NCBI RefSeq assembly: GCF_921293095.1
Contig: NC_060254.1
Span: 106,168,917-106,232,916, forward strand
Direction: 5' to 3'
From: Ischnura elegans
Lineage: Eukaryota; Arthropoda; Insecta; Odonata; Coenagrionidae
Length of the DNA: 64,000 bases
Below are positions 10,901 to 25,900 of this stretch, piece after piece. A program made the position numbers and the translations under genes. Within the stretch, counting starts at the first letter, position 1, and each line of letters starts with the position of its first letter. Below the pieces are notes generated by a model. That model was not told the origin of the DNA, did no database searches, and worked only from the letters and a program-made list of their open reading frames with translations.

Positions 10901-13900
10901 CATTAATTTCTAAAATGGCGTGGAATTGCGCGAATGCATGAACGAAATAAGAACAGGGGCTATTTTGCCGTCTCGCATCCACGCATTCTCGCATGTGTTC
11001 TAGCAATTCACCGTTTTACACGACGCAATTTTGATTGCGCCTTCGCACGTACGTCAGATAGCGCAATGCCGTGTACCGTGTAAAACGGCCTTTACTTTCG
11101 TATGGATACAATACTGAATTCATGATTGTAGGAGAGCCACGGTGTGGCATTAACGAAGGCACTTTCGAGTTTTTTTCCGCTCAGAAACAAACATAAAACT
11201 CAAAGAGTGGGGAGTTAATATTCGTACGGCAAGTTTATATTAATGAATGCAGTAAGTATTGTATAGTGTTTTCATTCACCGCTGCCGCACTAATCGCAGG
11301 CATAACATTTTGATCTCTGTGCCGTGCTCTCAAAATCTAGTGTAGACCAACCAAACCCGTCACTATTTCGTCCTCCAGCCAACCTCGACGTCATAGTTGC
11401 ATAGGACAAAAAATACGGCCACGAGGTCAGATTCAATGTTGTGTTCTTTCTAGAGTCACGGCCATCTTTCAGTCGGTAGGGTAAAACCCGCATTTGATCG
11501 TCACTACTTCGTCCGAGTGCGTGATGACGTAATAAGGAGTAATCGCCACTTCCAGACAGCTGTGCGCTCTTATTATCATCGTCGCTTCCCCCGACGCGGA
11601 AAACTTTGCAAAACCTTCCGAGGACAATTGGGTAGTTTCCTTCATCAAAGAGAACGCAATGCATTGATTGCGATTCTTTACCCACCATTAGTGTATTCAT
11701 AATATACAAATTTTTTGGTTTTAGAAATACCGGTTTAAACGAATGGCAAGGGTCAATTTTAACCTCATTTGAAAAAGGCCAGATTGGCGCCCATGCGATG
11801 CCGCTCCACGTGACGTCACAGGGACCTAGTTTCTATACGAGTAGATAGGAGATTTACATCGTCTGAGATAACCAATGCATGCATGAGGCACAGAGCTCAG
11901 GGAAACATCTCTTAATAATCACCCATTAAAATTACCCAAGCTCGGAAAGTTTCCTTTTTTTGATAAGGTATTAATAATCCTTATTTAAGCCATGCGCTAA
12001 CAGCTACCAGGGTACTCTGCTACCTGCTAGCATCCTGTATCGTATCAGCGCAAAGTAAAATTCACCAAATGATGACTTTCACCATGAATGGAAAATATTT
12101 TACTAATGCTATTAGCAAAGAAAAAATACATATTTTGGCGGCAAAGACAAATATGTTTACAATGCGAACTCCTTCGTCCTTTGGTTGTTTCGATGCATTT
12201 GTATATTAGGATGAGGATATTAGGATTACTCATTTCAGTTATGCGGCGTCTATGGGCTGAATCCTTCGTAATTATACATTACATTTCGATTTCAATCAGA
12301 ATAATGGATGGTGGCGTGATGGAGTGAAGCGCATTGATATTTTGATAGTTTTAGGAATTACCATAAAGAATATTTATGCAAACGGTTTCCTCGCACAGCC
12401 TGTTACGGCTTCATTACTAAGAGTTTATGGTCAGCACCGAATTGTAATAATTTCATTTCACTTTTGGACATAATTTGATGTGAATATACTGGATGCTGTA
12501 TATTTGTTTGCTCTATTGGAGATGTATGCCTTCGGTCTGTGTGTGCGTTTACGTACGCTTCGACAGTGGATGCTATTACAGCGGACTTCAAATTCAGGTA
12601 GTGGGAAAATTGTGCTTTTTCGTGATATTCCATTGGTTGGGAATTCATTTCTCAGTTGCTATCCGTGGACAATGAAGACAACTCAAGGGCGTGATTTCCC
12701 CTTTCATGGCTTTCACTATCCTTGAACTTGAGATTGGAGGCGTCCAGGTGAGAGACAAGGCAAGCACTGGAACCAGTATTCTTACGTAATCCGCATTAAA
12801 AGCTTTTGCTGGCACTGCAATGAGTCTTGATTCCCGAGTTTATTGGTTCGACAACAGCAGTGGATGCCGAGGTGTTATGTTTGCATAGGAACAAGGACTG
12901 GTGGTGATCATGTCCACCATCAAGAGCATTGATTAAGTCGATAGCGATCTTTAACATGAGAATTTACATCAGTAAGTATTTAAAGGTAACATCAAATGGA
13001 AGTCATTTCCGTGAGCTTCAGTTGATGTGACGGAATTTCATCAGATGTACTCGATATAGGCATTATTGCTACTGGAACGGACTATGATCTGTTTAAAAAG
13101 TGAATTTTAGCATATCTTGCCTTGAAATGGCGTATTTTTTGTGCATGACTAAAACTCAGAATTGGAGACGACAATGAAGCAACTTGTAAATGTATGCACA
13201 TATGCTTTATTTGCGCGACCGAATTTTTTCTTGCTTCTAAAAATTATTTCTTAAAATAGTTTGATCAATGGATTTCTTTAAAATCACAAAGAGTTAGAGG
13301 TAGGTCATACTATACAAGCACTACTTATACAAATTGGTAATCGCATGTTTATCATATTTTTTAATCATATTTACCCCTAATTTAAAAAAAAAACAACTGG
13401 TAAATTTATAGCTTTTATAAAGTCGAATATTTAATAAATTAACCGATGAATTCCATTCATGCAGAAAGATGTTTTGGCATTTATCTTAAATATGCCTACA
13501 ATTTTCAGTTCCCATTTTCGACATTGAAAATATTCTCTCATCATGAACCCTCTCTGTCCACTTCCTCGCTCTCCTCAGATTCCGTCGTATTCGCCCTCGT
13601 TTCGCTGGACCTTGGCCCCGGAGAATATTCCGTACTTAAACCGTAATCTCGAAATACCAGTCTCGAAACTGCACTCGCTACAATTTTTTTCAACCAGTAG
13701 ATACAATCCTGCCAGTCAAAATCTCTGACCACTTGGACCGTTTGGAAGAAAACTATGAAAAGGAAAGTTCCTAGTGTCGACAGCTGTGCTTTTAAATGCT
13801 TCTCTTGTTAACCCTTAACCAGTGACGTGCAATTCTTGTTACACTACCAGTGACGTGCGGTCTGGGAGACCGCAACAAAACAAAAATTAAGAAAACGTGG

Positions 13901-16900
13901 CAAAGTCATTTTTTTGCTTAGTTTAATGTTTCTTTGACTTCTCCGCTATTATAAAACTAATATTTAATATTATGCATTCCCAAAACGAACCAACTTTTTC
14001 AGTAAAAATTGTTATTTGAAACAGAATCAAAAACTGATATAAAAAACAATTGAGTTGTTATTATTATCGTACTTTTCGTAATTAAATAGTTTATTATCCA
14101 CGTTATGAAACTAAACATGCATCCTTGCAAACCATTAATTATTATTATTTTCATTCTTGAAAAAACACTAGGAATTGTTTTTTTACATTTTTTTTATTAT
14201 TTCCACCAGCATTACGTTTATTGGTTTATCCAATTTAGTGACGTGAGGACTCACAGACCGCTACACAAATTCAGTTGCAAATTTTTCAGAAATAAATAAT
14301 AGGAACGTTAAATTTTAAGAGTGCTATGTCCTCATCATACAAAATTGTAACGCTCAGGAGGATTATAGATAATTTGAAATAGCAATTTTGAAAAAAAATC
14401 ATAATTTTTGAAACGCAGCGGTCTCTCAGAGCGCACGTCACCGGCTAAGGGTTAATGTGCTCCTGAAAGGACATTTATTGCATGGTTTACATTAGGTATG
14501 TCCTCCGTGTCTTCTTTATCAACGTAAAACACTAAAGGAAGGATAATTTGAAAAGATTTCTTGAATTGTTTATAATTTTGGAAGCGTGAAGTGCTTTCAA
14601 ATTCCCATTAATCATTAAATCTGACTGTTGTGGATGAGTTCTCAATTCAATACCTTGTTCCGAACATGGTTACTTATAGGCTGCGTCTTTCTCAGCAGCT
14701 GTTATATATTTTTTTTATCTTACATGAATGGCGCGGCAGACATCGCTAAAGAAATTTGATGCTTACTGTTTTTCAAGTTCTTGGACGATTCAGGAAGATA
14801 ACGCTCGGATAAGATAGCGCCGACGTGGTACCCTTTTCTAAACGTTCAAGTCCTCCGCACAATGGGTTTAAGATTAATCATTAATAAGTTCCTTCCTATC
14901 ACAACATGTCATCTGTTGAGGACTCCCCCTACGTGCTGGCCAAAATTTGTCGAATCATAGGTCTGATATTATAAGTTACCAAACTTTTCTTTTTGTATAA
15001 TTTAGTGTCCAGATTAGATTCCGGCCGCGATATGACTCATTTATAAAACGACAGCAGAAATTGCACAGTTTTTATTGGAGGGCGTGGAAGAACTTCCAAT
15101 TGGAAATTCAAGTATGAATTTATATCCTGATCAATCTTGAAATTTTTAAGCTCTCAAAAGTGAGATCGATTTTTACGCTGAATGAATTCTCACGTACGAT
15201 GCAGCTTTGACGATTATGAATTGATGCTTTTCTTTTAGTAATCATGCTCGGTATTTTCACAAACTAACGACCCTCTCTTTGTCTGGGAAGTATTGACGGT
15301 CTGTGACAACAGCTGCGATTAACGCCATCGAATCCGCCTCCAATACTTATTTTGCACACTTTAGTAGTTTAGTTTTTGTGCTGGTTTACTCCAAAACCAA
15401 CGCGGAAAAAAATGATTGAATAAATAGCTGACGTGAACTCGAATTTCACTTTTAAAGTTATCCCATTGTTGTATGCACATATATTTTGAGATAAAGAAAA
15501 TAAACGTGTTAACGTTGGTATTCAGCAGAGCCTCGAATTTTTTTCTAGCTCAGAAATGTCAAGAGTGATCACATTGATTTTTTTTTCTATTGCGAAATAA
15601 CGTTTGTTGGAGTTATTAAAATTTATACGGATAATCTTTTAATTGAGCCATCGTAAATAATGTTGAAGTATAAATGTTAAATAAGAAGCTCCAAAAGCCG
15701 TAAGAAGTCACACTTGTTACGCCTATTGGATCAACTTATTTAACATTTACCTGCCAAGGCCGTAGAGCTAATTACCGCATATTCAAAGTTGATATAGTTA
15801 GTAGACCTCAGTGGGCATTAATTCCTGTTTACACGGTACATTAACACGCACGGGTTAGTGTCGAAATATGAACGCGAGAATGAACGCCAAAATGCACCGT
15901 GTAACCACCCAACTTGTGCGAATGCATGCACAGAAAATAGAACCTGTTCTAATTTGGTTCATGCATTCGCACATGTTCCGTTCCGGTCCACAAAAATCAC
16001 TCATGCAAACAGACATTAATTCGTACGTGTTAATGTATCGTGTAAACAGGCCTTTAGACCAGATTTATGAGAAATATTCCAATATGGGGAAGATACAAGT
16101 ATGAAATACAATCAGTACTAGTACTATCAGTGTCGCGGTAAATTGCTGCTGTCACGTAGTGGGAAGGAGGATTAGGTTTGTTTGAATAGGAATCGGTGAT
16201 TGTGGATTGATTTTGTCGAGAAGGTTTGATGAATGGTTTGGGGTTGTTTACTCCACGTGTCGTTCTCCTTTCGAGTTTTGCGTGGAACCGCGCATTCGTT
16301 ATTGTGAAACAAGCGAGAATCGGAAGTTGTTCACGGAGCGTTAGAATGCATTACGAGTGAGTCCATCTATCAACGAAGACGGCGACGACCTTTTTGTTTG
16401 GAAACTCATTGGCATTATCACCTCAAATCTGTCCATTTTTACAGGTGTCCGCTCACAAGCGAGCTTTAAAGTGTTAGTTTGATCATTTTACTCATTTTCG
16501 AGTGAAACGCGGAAGTGAAATTCTCTCTTGCTACCTCCTACAGTTCAAAAATAAGTACGGATCGGGTGGAATTATTTTCTCTTCTGCTGAAAGTTTTCGT
16601 AAGTTATTTCGACCGGGTTTGTAGTTCCTATTGTTAACTCGGACTTACTTCAGCGGCTCAGAACATCAGATGGACGATTGCACTCCAACCCCCCTTATTA
16701 TTTAATATTCTCGAATAACTTTGCTTAATTTATTCAGCCGTGCAAAGCATAAAACGTCAAGCATATAGTAAAGTAGCATATGTTGACTTATTGGGTCACT
16801 TATAGATTCTCTTTTGCGATTAAATGTTTTCTTTAACCGTTTCCCTCATTGACGAAGAACACAAGTTCTTACTCACTTAGGAAAACAATCGGGTAGTTTC

Positions 16901-19900
16901 CTTCATCAAAGGAACCGAAAGGCATTGATTGCGATTCGTTACCCACCATTAGTGTATTCATTATATACAAATTATTTGCTTTTAGAAATCCCAGTTTAGA
17001 CGAATAGCAACGGTCAATTTTAACCGCAATTGAAAAAGGCCAGATTGGCGCCCATGCGATTCCACTCCACGTGACGTCACAGGGACCTAGTTTCTATACG
17101 AGTAGATAGGAGTTTTACATCGTCTGAGATTACAAATGCATGCATGAGGCACAGAGCTCAGGGAAACATCTCTTAATAATCACCTATTGATATTACCTAT
17201 GGTCGGAAAGTTTCCTTCGTTTGATAAGGTATTGATAATCCTTATTCAAGCCAAGCGCTACCTGTTAGCAGGGTACTCTGCTACCTGCTAGCATCCTGCG
17301 TCGTATTAGCGCTCTAAGCCTCGCCCCAAGGTCACCTCACACGCCGACAGCTGGAACCAGAAATACGCCACAAGGACTTTTCCCATAATTCCTACTTAGC
17401 CGTCGTGTTTTCGTGCGCTTGAAATATTTTTCACTTTTCGTTTAATCGCGAAAAATAGATATCGTAATTTTATAATCTAAGACCGTGAAATGCGTACTCC
17501 AGGAGTAATAATCTTTCGATTTAGGCAATAAAAAATAATAGGGAACCACTCTATTGAAGAGAAGTCAAAGATCAGGAATAAAGAAATGGTGGATGGATAT
17601 TAATCATAAATGACTCTCACTCACTTGCCTTGTGTGAAATTGGCATTCGAAGCACACTCAAAGAAGTTGGCTCAATTGTAGAATGATTTCAGCGACGCGA
17701 AAAGAAAATACGTTTGGCAATGTAATGTATCATTATTTCGTACAATGTTTCCTGGGCATAATTTTCTAGATAGTATGTGATCACTATGTGCAATGTAAGT
17801 TCCGAAATGTCATAAGGGTAGAGGGAAAGACATTGGCTTTTTCTACAGAGCACCATGACATCGATTGCAATGAATTAACCTGTCTCGTGTTCTCCTGCCA
17901 TTGGATGAATTTTATCGCATTTAGGAACGCATAATCAATGTATTCGGTCAATGAGTTATCATCGTCATTTGTAAAAGGATAAACAGTTTAAATCCAACTA
18001 TAGTTTTAAATTTCGTGTCGGTGATTCTTTTCTGTGGAACTGAAATTAAAAGTAAGGTGTTTGGAGAAGATAGCACGAGAAAGGGGAGGTCTTGGCTACA
18101 CTGCCGTTAAGTTTGTTTTCAAAACGAAATTTCTATGCTAAGTCTGGTTTGTCCCTGCGTGGATCTTGTTAATCATGTCGTAGAATTTGGAGAATTCCAA
18201 ATAGGAGATAAATAAGTTTAATAATTCCAATTTTCAATTCCATTTAATTGGAAGCAACAGCTGCATTAGCTACAAATATGAACACGAAAACTGTTCATCC
18301 CGAATTCAGGCAAAGTTTAATTTGGCCGTTTCATTGTTTGGCGACAAGATGTCACGCACTCAAAAAAGAATTGATGACGATTTCCAACAATTAAAGCAAC
18401 AATCACCCGGCTGACGCTGTACCTGAATGTCATGAATGACATCCAACGATCTGATCGTTGGATTATTCTTCCTCATAGAATGATCTTCCAAGATCGTTAG
18501 AACATTAATGCCTTTGCCTGGTTTCGCTATTTAGTTGGGCCCTCTTCGCTTCTATAGCGCTGAGGTGTTTTTCCCCGTCCCATTCCTTCCGCTCCTATCC
18601 TACCCCAGAGGCGTCGTCGGTCTCCTATCGCGGCGGCGCCTCTTTCCTCTTCCCTTCCTCTCCTCCCCCTCCCCGGGTGATATGGCGTATAAGCCACTGG
18701 CTTGGTTCCCGGCCCCAGTGTGTTGTATCCTCGAAGGGCTCCCCTTGAGCCCTCATTCTCTTGGCATGAATGACCTAGTTAATGGTGTTGAAAAAATACG
18801 TTGCACTCTCTCCGTAGAGAATCATGATCTTTCGTGGTACCCCAGGCCGAGTTAAGAAATTATTATGAGGGCGTTTTTAAGCATTTGAACTATAATATGT
18901 GGATTCACGCATATTTTCACCATGCACGCACCGTTTTGCGACGTCAGGCGAGTTAAATGCACCGCGAGGCACTTTCACCTCGCGTAGTTCTATTACACAT
19001 TGCCTACGCTGTCACACGCTCAGCTGTTCGTGTTTTTAACCTTATTTCCAGTTGTCGACCCATGGGTCTCGATGGAGATGGGCTCCTGTGGATGAAAGGT
19101 CAGAGTGCCTTCGTAGCAACACGTGTAAACAAGAGCGATTTTCGGCCAGTGTGCTCCTAAGAAATGCTATCGTTGAAATGGCAAAATCCCAACGGGGAGG
19201 CTGACCACAACTGTCACCTCTATTTTCATCTCGTTCATTTCGATTTGAAATTTTGTTTCAATTGAATATTTTATCCACGAAAGAAGAAAAGTGTTTCTAC
19301 TTTAACGAAATATATTTCTTGGTATTTCGTTGTGGTGACCTGCTCTCACTTACCACGAAACGAATGAATGGGGCAATGGAATGATAACGGTCAAATGGGT
19401 CTCATGTTTTGAGTTTTTTTTTGTTGAAATGCATGTATGAATTACTGAATGCAGACGAATACCCTTTTCGAGTAAATATTGAACATTTTGCTGATAAATT
19501 TTACTTAAAGTAGGAAATGTCCGTTGATTTTTCGAGACTAACCGAAAGTCGGGGATTTACTTGCAAAATCATTCTGATGTCGTACGCATATTTCTCTATT
19601 CGGAAGCATTGACTTCAACAATGTGTTCCTCTGTATGAATTAATTTCAATGTTTTTGTTAACGATCTTACTGCCATTATTGGTGCAATTTTCATGCATCA
19701 AACCATCGACTTCAAAGGTTATGTCGCTGGATAGTAGGGGAGGGAGGGGTAAAGCATTTTCATTCTGTATCTTTCAATTGAAAACTTCAACTAATGAAGA
19801 AATCATATTATTTTGCAGGAAATTCGATTTCCCACCGATTACTTGGTTCATATTTGGAATACTTAACTTACTTTGAGAGTTACTCTTATTTCACGAAACC

Positions 19901-22900
19901 CTTACACTGCTTGGTTATGCCCCGTGTGCCGAGAGGCAATAACGTACATCAGTTAGGCGCTCTGTGCGGTATTGCCCCTAACCTGTGATGATGAACGATA
20001 TTGAAAAGACTGTGGGGGAAAAACAAAGATGGAGAATGCAATTTAAAGTTTTATTCCATCATCGAAATAAGCAAAACACTTTAGCTTACATTAAAATTAA
20101 AATATTATCAACCCCATCTTTGCTTTAATAAAAGGCAGCTAGCATAAACTGAAATTATTTAAAATCCTTTTCTATTTGCGATTGAATTTTTTATTGTAGT
20201 ATCAAAATATGAAAATCCATAATTAGTACAGACACGACTCATGACGGTGGTTTGGATTACTGAGGTGTTCCGACTATCGTGTGATCGGAGTATCGAGGTT
20301 CGCCTGCACTTGGGAGGATTGCACATTTAAAGGTCCTTCATAATTCATATATGGGGCATTATCGTTCAACGCGGGGCAAAATCCTAAACCTTGCGACTAG
20401 CACGGCATTGCCCCAAAACGACATGACGCAGCATTTTCAACCCTAACCTAAAATAAGAACAATAGATGACTTGAGTTTGGTATTAAAAAATAGCCCCTGA
20501 TATGGGCTATTCAAAAGCACCAGTTTGAATGCCACTAATAACACGTTTCCTTTACCTCAGTTCGAGTTAGTCTTCAAAATTATAAGAAAAGTTGGAAAAA
20601 GCAGAAAAACTTTCGTCGCATGCACGTGCGTAAAGGCAGAAGCTCCCTGATTGTCTCCATCGGTTTCGCTTTCCCTCCGCTAATCAGCAGCACTTCCCAG
20701 CGCTCACTACATACTCCACACGGATGCCGACTTACAAAAAATATTGGGGGGGCCCAAACCGGGGATCTTCCCCTGGAAAATGTAATAGTAGTGAGTTTTA
20801 AGTTTTTTAAGCATTTTAGATGAGTCATATGATCAACATTAGAACCCTGATAATTCGAATCCCGATATCTGGACATTCCGGGGAAAATCGAGAAGCCTGA
20901 CACATTTTTTCCTCTCACCTACAAGGAATTTTTGAGGGGGATCGGCCCCCCTCAGGCCCCATGGAGTCGGTCCCACAGATACTCCATCGGATCTAAAATT
21001 ATGGTGCACGGTAGGGATTGCCCCGCCGCCGTAAGGTATTAACCCGCTCTACCCTAGCATTTTTTCCGTGTCTTCAAAATCAGTGGACAGGAGAAAAACA
21101 CACTCACGGCTTAGGAATTATATTTGTTGGATGATTGTGTTTGAAAATTTTCCAAATATGTATTTTTTACCAATTTCCTCCTTTTATTCTTTTTAGTCAT
21201 ATATTGCTTGAAAAAAATTGAATAAATATTTTGATCGCTGCCAATACTCCTCCTATCGCCATCCACCGCAATTTGGCACAAAAATATCTGGCCTTCTGCG
21301 CATAATTCATCGTTCTGGCATTTTCTCTGAAGAATGCGCGCTTCCTTCTGTGGTTGAACTTCCGTGGTTATGATCTTTCCTGGCGTTGAACTTTTGAACT
21401 AAAGCGAGCTTTTGACCCTTGACCTCACTCCCTCAATCCCGAGAAAGATATTTAATTTGCAAAAGTACTGTTTAGCGGAAACATTTCAAATTTCAGATTT
21501 GTACAGCCAAAACTTTGACTGAGACTTTTGAGAGGGATTATGGGGTGACCTACTCTTATCTGTCTGCCTTTCGTCATTTTGAGGATTTATTGGCACTGCC
21601 TTTGGCTCAATTCGTAAGCCAACTCGTAAGGAAGTCACTCATCGGCGTCAATTCAATGATTCTTACAATGTATCATTTACCTCGTCGAGGAACATTTCCA
21701 AGTACATATATATATATATAGTCCCAGTCAGGTAGCATTTGATTACCCTCTGATATTTCTGGCTCTTTCCATCTACCACAGCACAGTTGTCCTCGTCCTT
21801 TTTCTATTATATGTTCCTATCCCTTTCTTTCCTTACCTGTGAATTTATTTGAATGTTTGCGCTTAAGGTGTCACAGAATGAATGAAGTATGTAGTACATA
21901 TAAATATATATAATATTGAAATAAAAATGCATCAATTGAGATGCCTTTGTTGATAAAATTATTCTCTTGTTGTTGCAGACCAGTGTTACCTGGAGTGGAG
22001 CCAGGGTACATGCGTAAGCTGTTGCCGAGTGAGGCGCCGGAGGAGCCAGAGGAGTGGGAGGATGTGCTCAAGGACGTGGAGAGGGTCATCATGCCGGGAG
22101 TAAGTGATGCTCTAATACCGGCTGCAATTGAAATTGCAGTTCAATGTCATTATATAGAAAGATAAGGCTAAATAGTTTCATTTTCAGTTCACTAATTCAT
22201 GCTTAATCTTTCGAGTTCTTTGATGGACAAACTAGTTGTTTATGCTTTTATTCATATTTTCTAAACTCAATGGTTTTAGAAGTTCCTTCATCTTTGAAAT
22301 TATAAAAGTAATGGGTTTTGAAATTATTAAAGTATGGGTTATCAATATCCCTCATTATTTAGGAAATTACAGAATTTCCATCCAACATAAGTATGAAAAT
22401 GGACACAGCTGTATGCCAGCCCTTTATATTTTGGAATTCGTTTTCTAATCAGAATAAGTTTTGAGCCTTGCCAAAGAAAATATAATTTATTTTCTTGCAA
22501 TAGGGTGGTTTCCTATTATTTTTTATGGCCTAAATCGAAAGATTATTACTCCTCACACTTCGATTTTTAAATAACGATATCTATTTTTCGCGATTAAATG
22601 AAAAGTGAAAATTTTCAAGTGCACAAAACACGACGGCAAAGTATGAATGCCGGGAAAATCCCGTGTGACGTCATTCTGGTATCCGCTGCCACCAAGTGAG
22701 GTGATCTTGGGGCAAGGATATGTGAGCCGCTGAGTTGCAGACTGCCAGCAGGTAGCAGAGTACCCTGCTAGCAGGTAGCGCTTGGCTTAAATAAGGCGTA
22801 TTAATACCCTATCAAAAGAAGGAAACTTTCCGAAATTAGGTAATTTTAATGGGTGATTATTAAGAGATGTTTCCTTGAGCTCTGTGCCTCATGCATGCAT

Positions 22901-25900
22901 TGGTAATCTCAGACGATGTAAAACTCTTATCTACTCGTGTAGCATCTATGTCCCTGTGGCATCGTGGAGTGGCATCGCATGTGCGTCAATCTGGCCTTTT
23001 TCAAATGCGGTTAAAATTGACCATTGCCGTTCGTCTAAACTGGGATTTCTTAAACCAAATAACTTGTATGTTATGAATACACCAATGGTGGTTAACGAAT
23101 CGCAATCAATGCCTTTCGTTTTCTCTGATAAAGGAAACCACCCTATTCCAAGTACAGAACTGTGAACATGGACTACTACGGGGGTTCTTCTTTGGCCAAA
23201 ATTTAAATTAAAACGAAACGTACTTCACAGTGGTATTTGTGGCAATATTTAAAATAATTCTGGCTAAGGAGTAGTATCGTTGAAGCTGCCTGATGGTTCA
23301 GCTGTTAAGTAATTATCCCACAATTTGTGTGATTAGTGAAGCCACATGCAATTTTATCCTCCCAAACTCTGCCCAAGACGCATATTTTCTTTTACGAGCA
23401 AACGTATGTTTTTCTGTTGTTAAAAATCTGTGAAGCACAATGTGTCTTATCATTTTCATATCAATTTAAATAAGTTCCGGTAAGCAATAAAATACGACCC
23501 TCTTCGGCCCAGATATTTTCGGGCCAAAATAGGTCGTACTTTAACAAACCCAATACCTTTAGGCTAAATGTTTCTATTTATAGCTTGCAAAATGTTTATT
23601 GGGCATATTTCTATCGCATGTGTTTGTTTTTAGTTTGTTCAAGATGCCCTACAACTACAAATGTCTTCCTGGGAGCCGAAAATATGCTCACTATAGTAGC
23701 GAACACCTTCAAAGTTGTTTAGAAACAATCAAATTTGGTGAAATGACACAAAAGTAGGCTGCCGATCCTTTCAAAATACACCAATATAATACTACATATT
23801 AAATAAAAGTTGAGCAATGCACTTTCAGGTCCCCAGGCCACCCTGAAGTTTTTTTGCAGGAAGAAGAATTAGCTTTTGCAAGTCATATCTACAAAATGTG
23901 CGATTATGGTTTTCGGCTTGATGAACTCGGTTTGGGATTTGTCGTTAAATCCTACTTCATTAGGCAAGGAAAGGCTGTGCTATGTTTTTATAACAATATT
24001 CCATGCTGTGACTGTGTTAAGTCATTCTTAAATTGGCACCCTCACCTGACAGTCAAGTTGTCATAAAATATTTAAAGAAGTTGTGCTCAGATTGATGAAA
24101 AAGTTATCACAGACTACATTGACAATCTTTGAGATGTGGAAAGGGTGTTTCGCCAGATAAAATTCATAACTTCAACGAAACTTGCATGTCGGATGATCCT
24201 GGAAGGAAAAAAGTAATTTGTCGGTGAGGGTGCAAGTACCGTGAATGTATTGAGAGTTCAGCTAAATCTGATGTTAGTGTGGTAATGCCAATGGCGACTC
24301 GTTGACTTCCTTATTTTACATAAAAATGAGAGCATTTATGGACCACATGGATTGAAAATGGTCCTAAAGGGACGCGATACTGTAGGACAAGGCACAGGTG
24401 GAATGATATGGCACAGCAGTGGAAGAGTCAGATCAAGCGTCCCTCCTGAAAATACTGAAGATGGAATGGAGAGCAAGGAAGAATTGAAGAAATCTGTAGA
24501 AATTGGGAAATTTGTTATTGTTCATTGTAACGGACTACGATACCCAGGTTTGGTGCTCTCTGGGACAGAGGAGGGAGCAATTGGCTCAAAATTAAAAGCT
24601 ACGTAAAAATATATACATATTTAAAAAATTGAGCCAAAATGTGAGCCTAAGCTAAAGTATGTATATGATGTTATAGTTCATACTATAAAAAGGTTAGCTT
24701 GACTTTGGTAAAAACTATCTTATTAGAGAGAAACATCTTTGAAATAGGGTGGTTTCCTATTATTTTTTTATTGCCTAAATCGAAAGATTATTACTCCTGG
24801 AGTACGTATTTCATGCTTTAAGATTTTTAAATGACGATATCTATTTTTCGCGATCAAATGAAAAGTGAAAAATTTCAAGCGCGCGAAAACGCGACGCGTA
24901 AGTAGGAATGAAGGGAAAAAGTCCGTGCGACGCATTTCTGGTTCCCCCTCCCGCCTGGTAGGTGACCTTGATCGAGGCTCTGAGCGCTGATAGGACGCAG
25001 GATGCTAACGGGTAGCTGAGTACCTTCCTGGCTGGTAGCGCATGGCTTAAAAAAGGTTTATTAATACCTTATCAAGCGAAGAAAACTTTCCGACCTTAGC
25101 CAGTTTTAATAGGTGATTATTAAGACATGTTTCCCTGAGCTCTGTGCCTCATGCATGCATTGGTAGCCTCTGACGATGCATAACTCCTATCCTCTCGTGT
25201 AGAAACTAGGTCCCTGTGACGTCACGTGGAGTGGAATCGCATGGGCGGCAATCTGGCCTTTTTCAAATGAGGATAAAATTTGACCCTTGCCATTCGTCTA
25301 AACCGGTATTTCAAAAACCAAATAATTTGTGTATTATGAATACACTAATAGTGGGTAACGAATCGCCATCAATGCCTTTTGTTTTCTTTGATGAAGGAAA
25401 CTACCCTATTGATGAAAAGAAGGCCATTGTAGCCCATTTACGGTGGGCTTATTGAGATGGAGCAGCCAATATCGTACCAGCTGCTTTCACCATTTGAATA
25501 ATAAATTACAGCAAAACCTCTTTACATCGTAATGAAGGGGACCAAAATTTGGGCAATTTGATGTATGGAGGTTCACTATAGAGAGGTCGGAAATGAAAGG
25601 TACTACTGTCTTTAAAACCATTATATTTGTGTGTTTAAACAAACATGCAGGCATTAGTGAACAAGTATTTATAAATAACAGAAAGCGAGTGCTATCGCAT
25701 GATTTTTTACCATGATTGGAGAGAAAATGATGTGATCTCTCTTAATTCAACAGTCATTTAAAATGATTGAGATAGTTGGATACCTTTTTATTTATTTACT
25801 GTTAGGTTTACTCTCATATGGAAAAAATGGCAACAACTAATGATTAACGTGAAAATTACAGCATATTAAACGTGTGTAAGAAAAATAAATAAGGGTGAAA

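Larger units (their letters stand above)
7904..21978 (+). other. amd intron 1 (14.1 kb)
   Basis: It holds a possible hAT-type MITE remnant (about 8030-8272), a palindromic TTTTACACGG MITE (10859-11090), MITE-A copies (11626-12052 and 16887-17555), a piggyBac-type MITE (13812-14451), a TTTACACG-ended MITE (15834-16050), a MITE-C (20719-20978) and a TA microsatellite near 21704-21720. GC-rich patches at 9780-10110 and 18540-18760 carry ORFs with no recognisable similarity. First introns of this size often hold enhancers, but I see no specific evidence here. Confidence 0.7.

Noticed and set aside
11290..11709. 139-codon reverse ORF
   Set aside because: Its first part is MITE-A sequence read through; the remainder has no recognisable similarity.
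18535..18855. 106-codon ORF in a GC/CT-rich patch of intron 1
   Set aside because: Proline/leucine/serine bias from a pyrimidine-rich strand, no family match, no splice context.
22875..23165. ORFs containing [21 protein letters not shown] sequence, repeated at 25216, 41207 and 49120
   Set aside because: These are the same MITE-A end translated in different copies; the frame is not conserved between copies.
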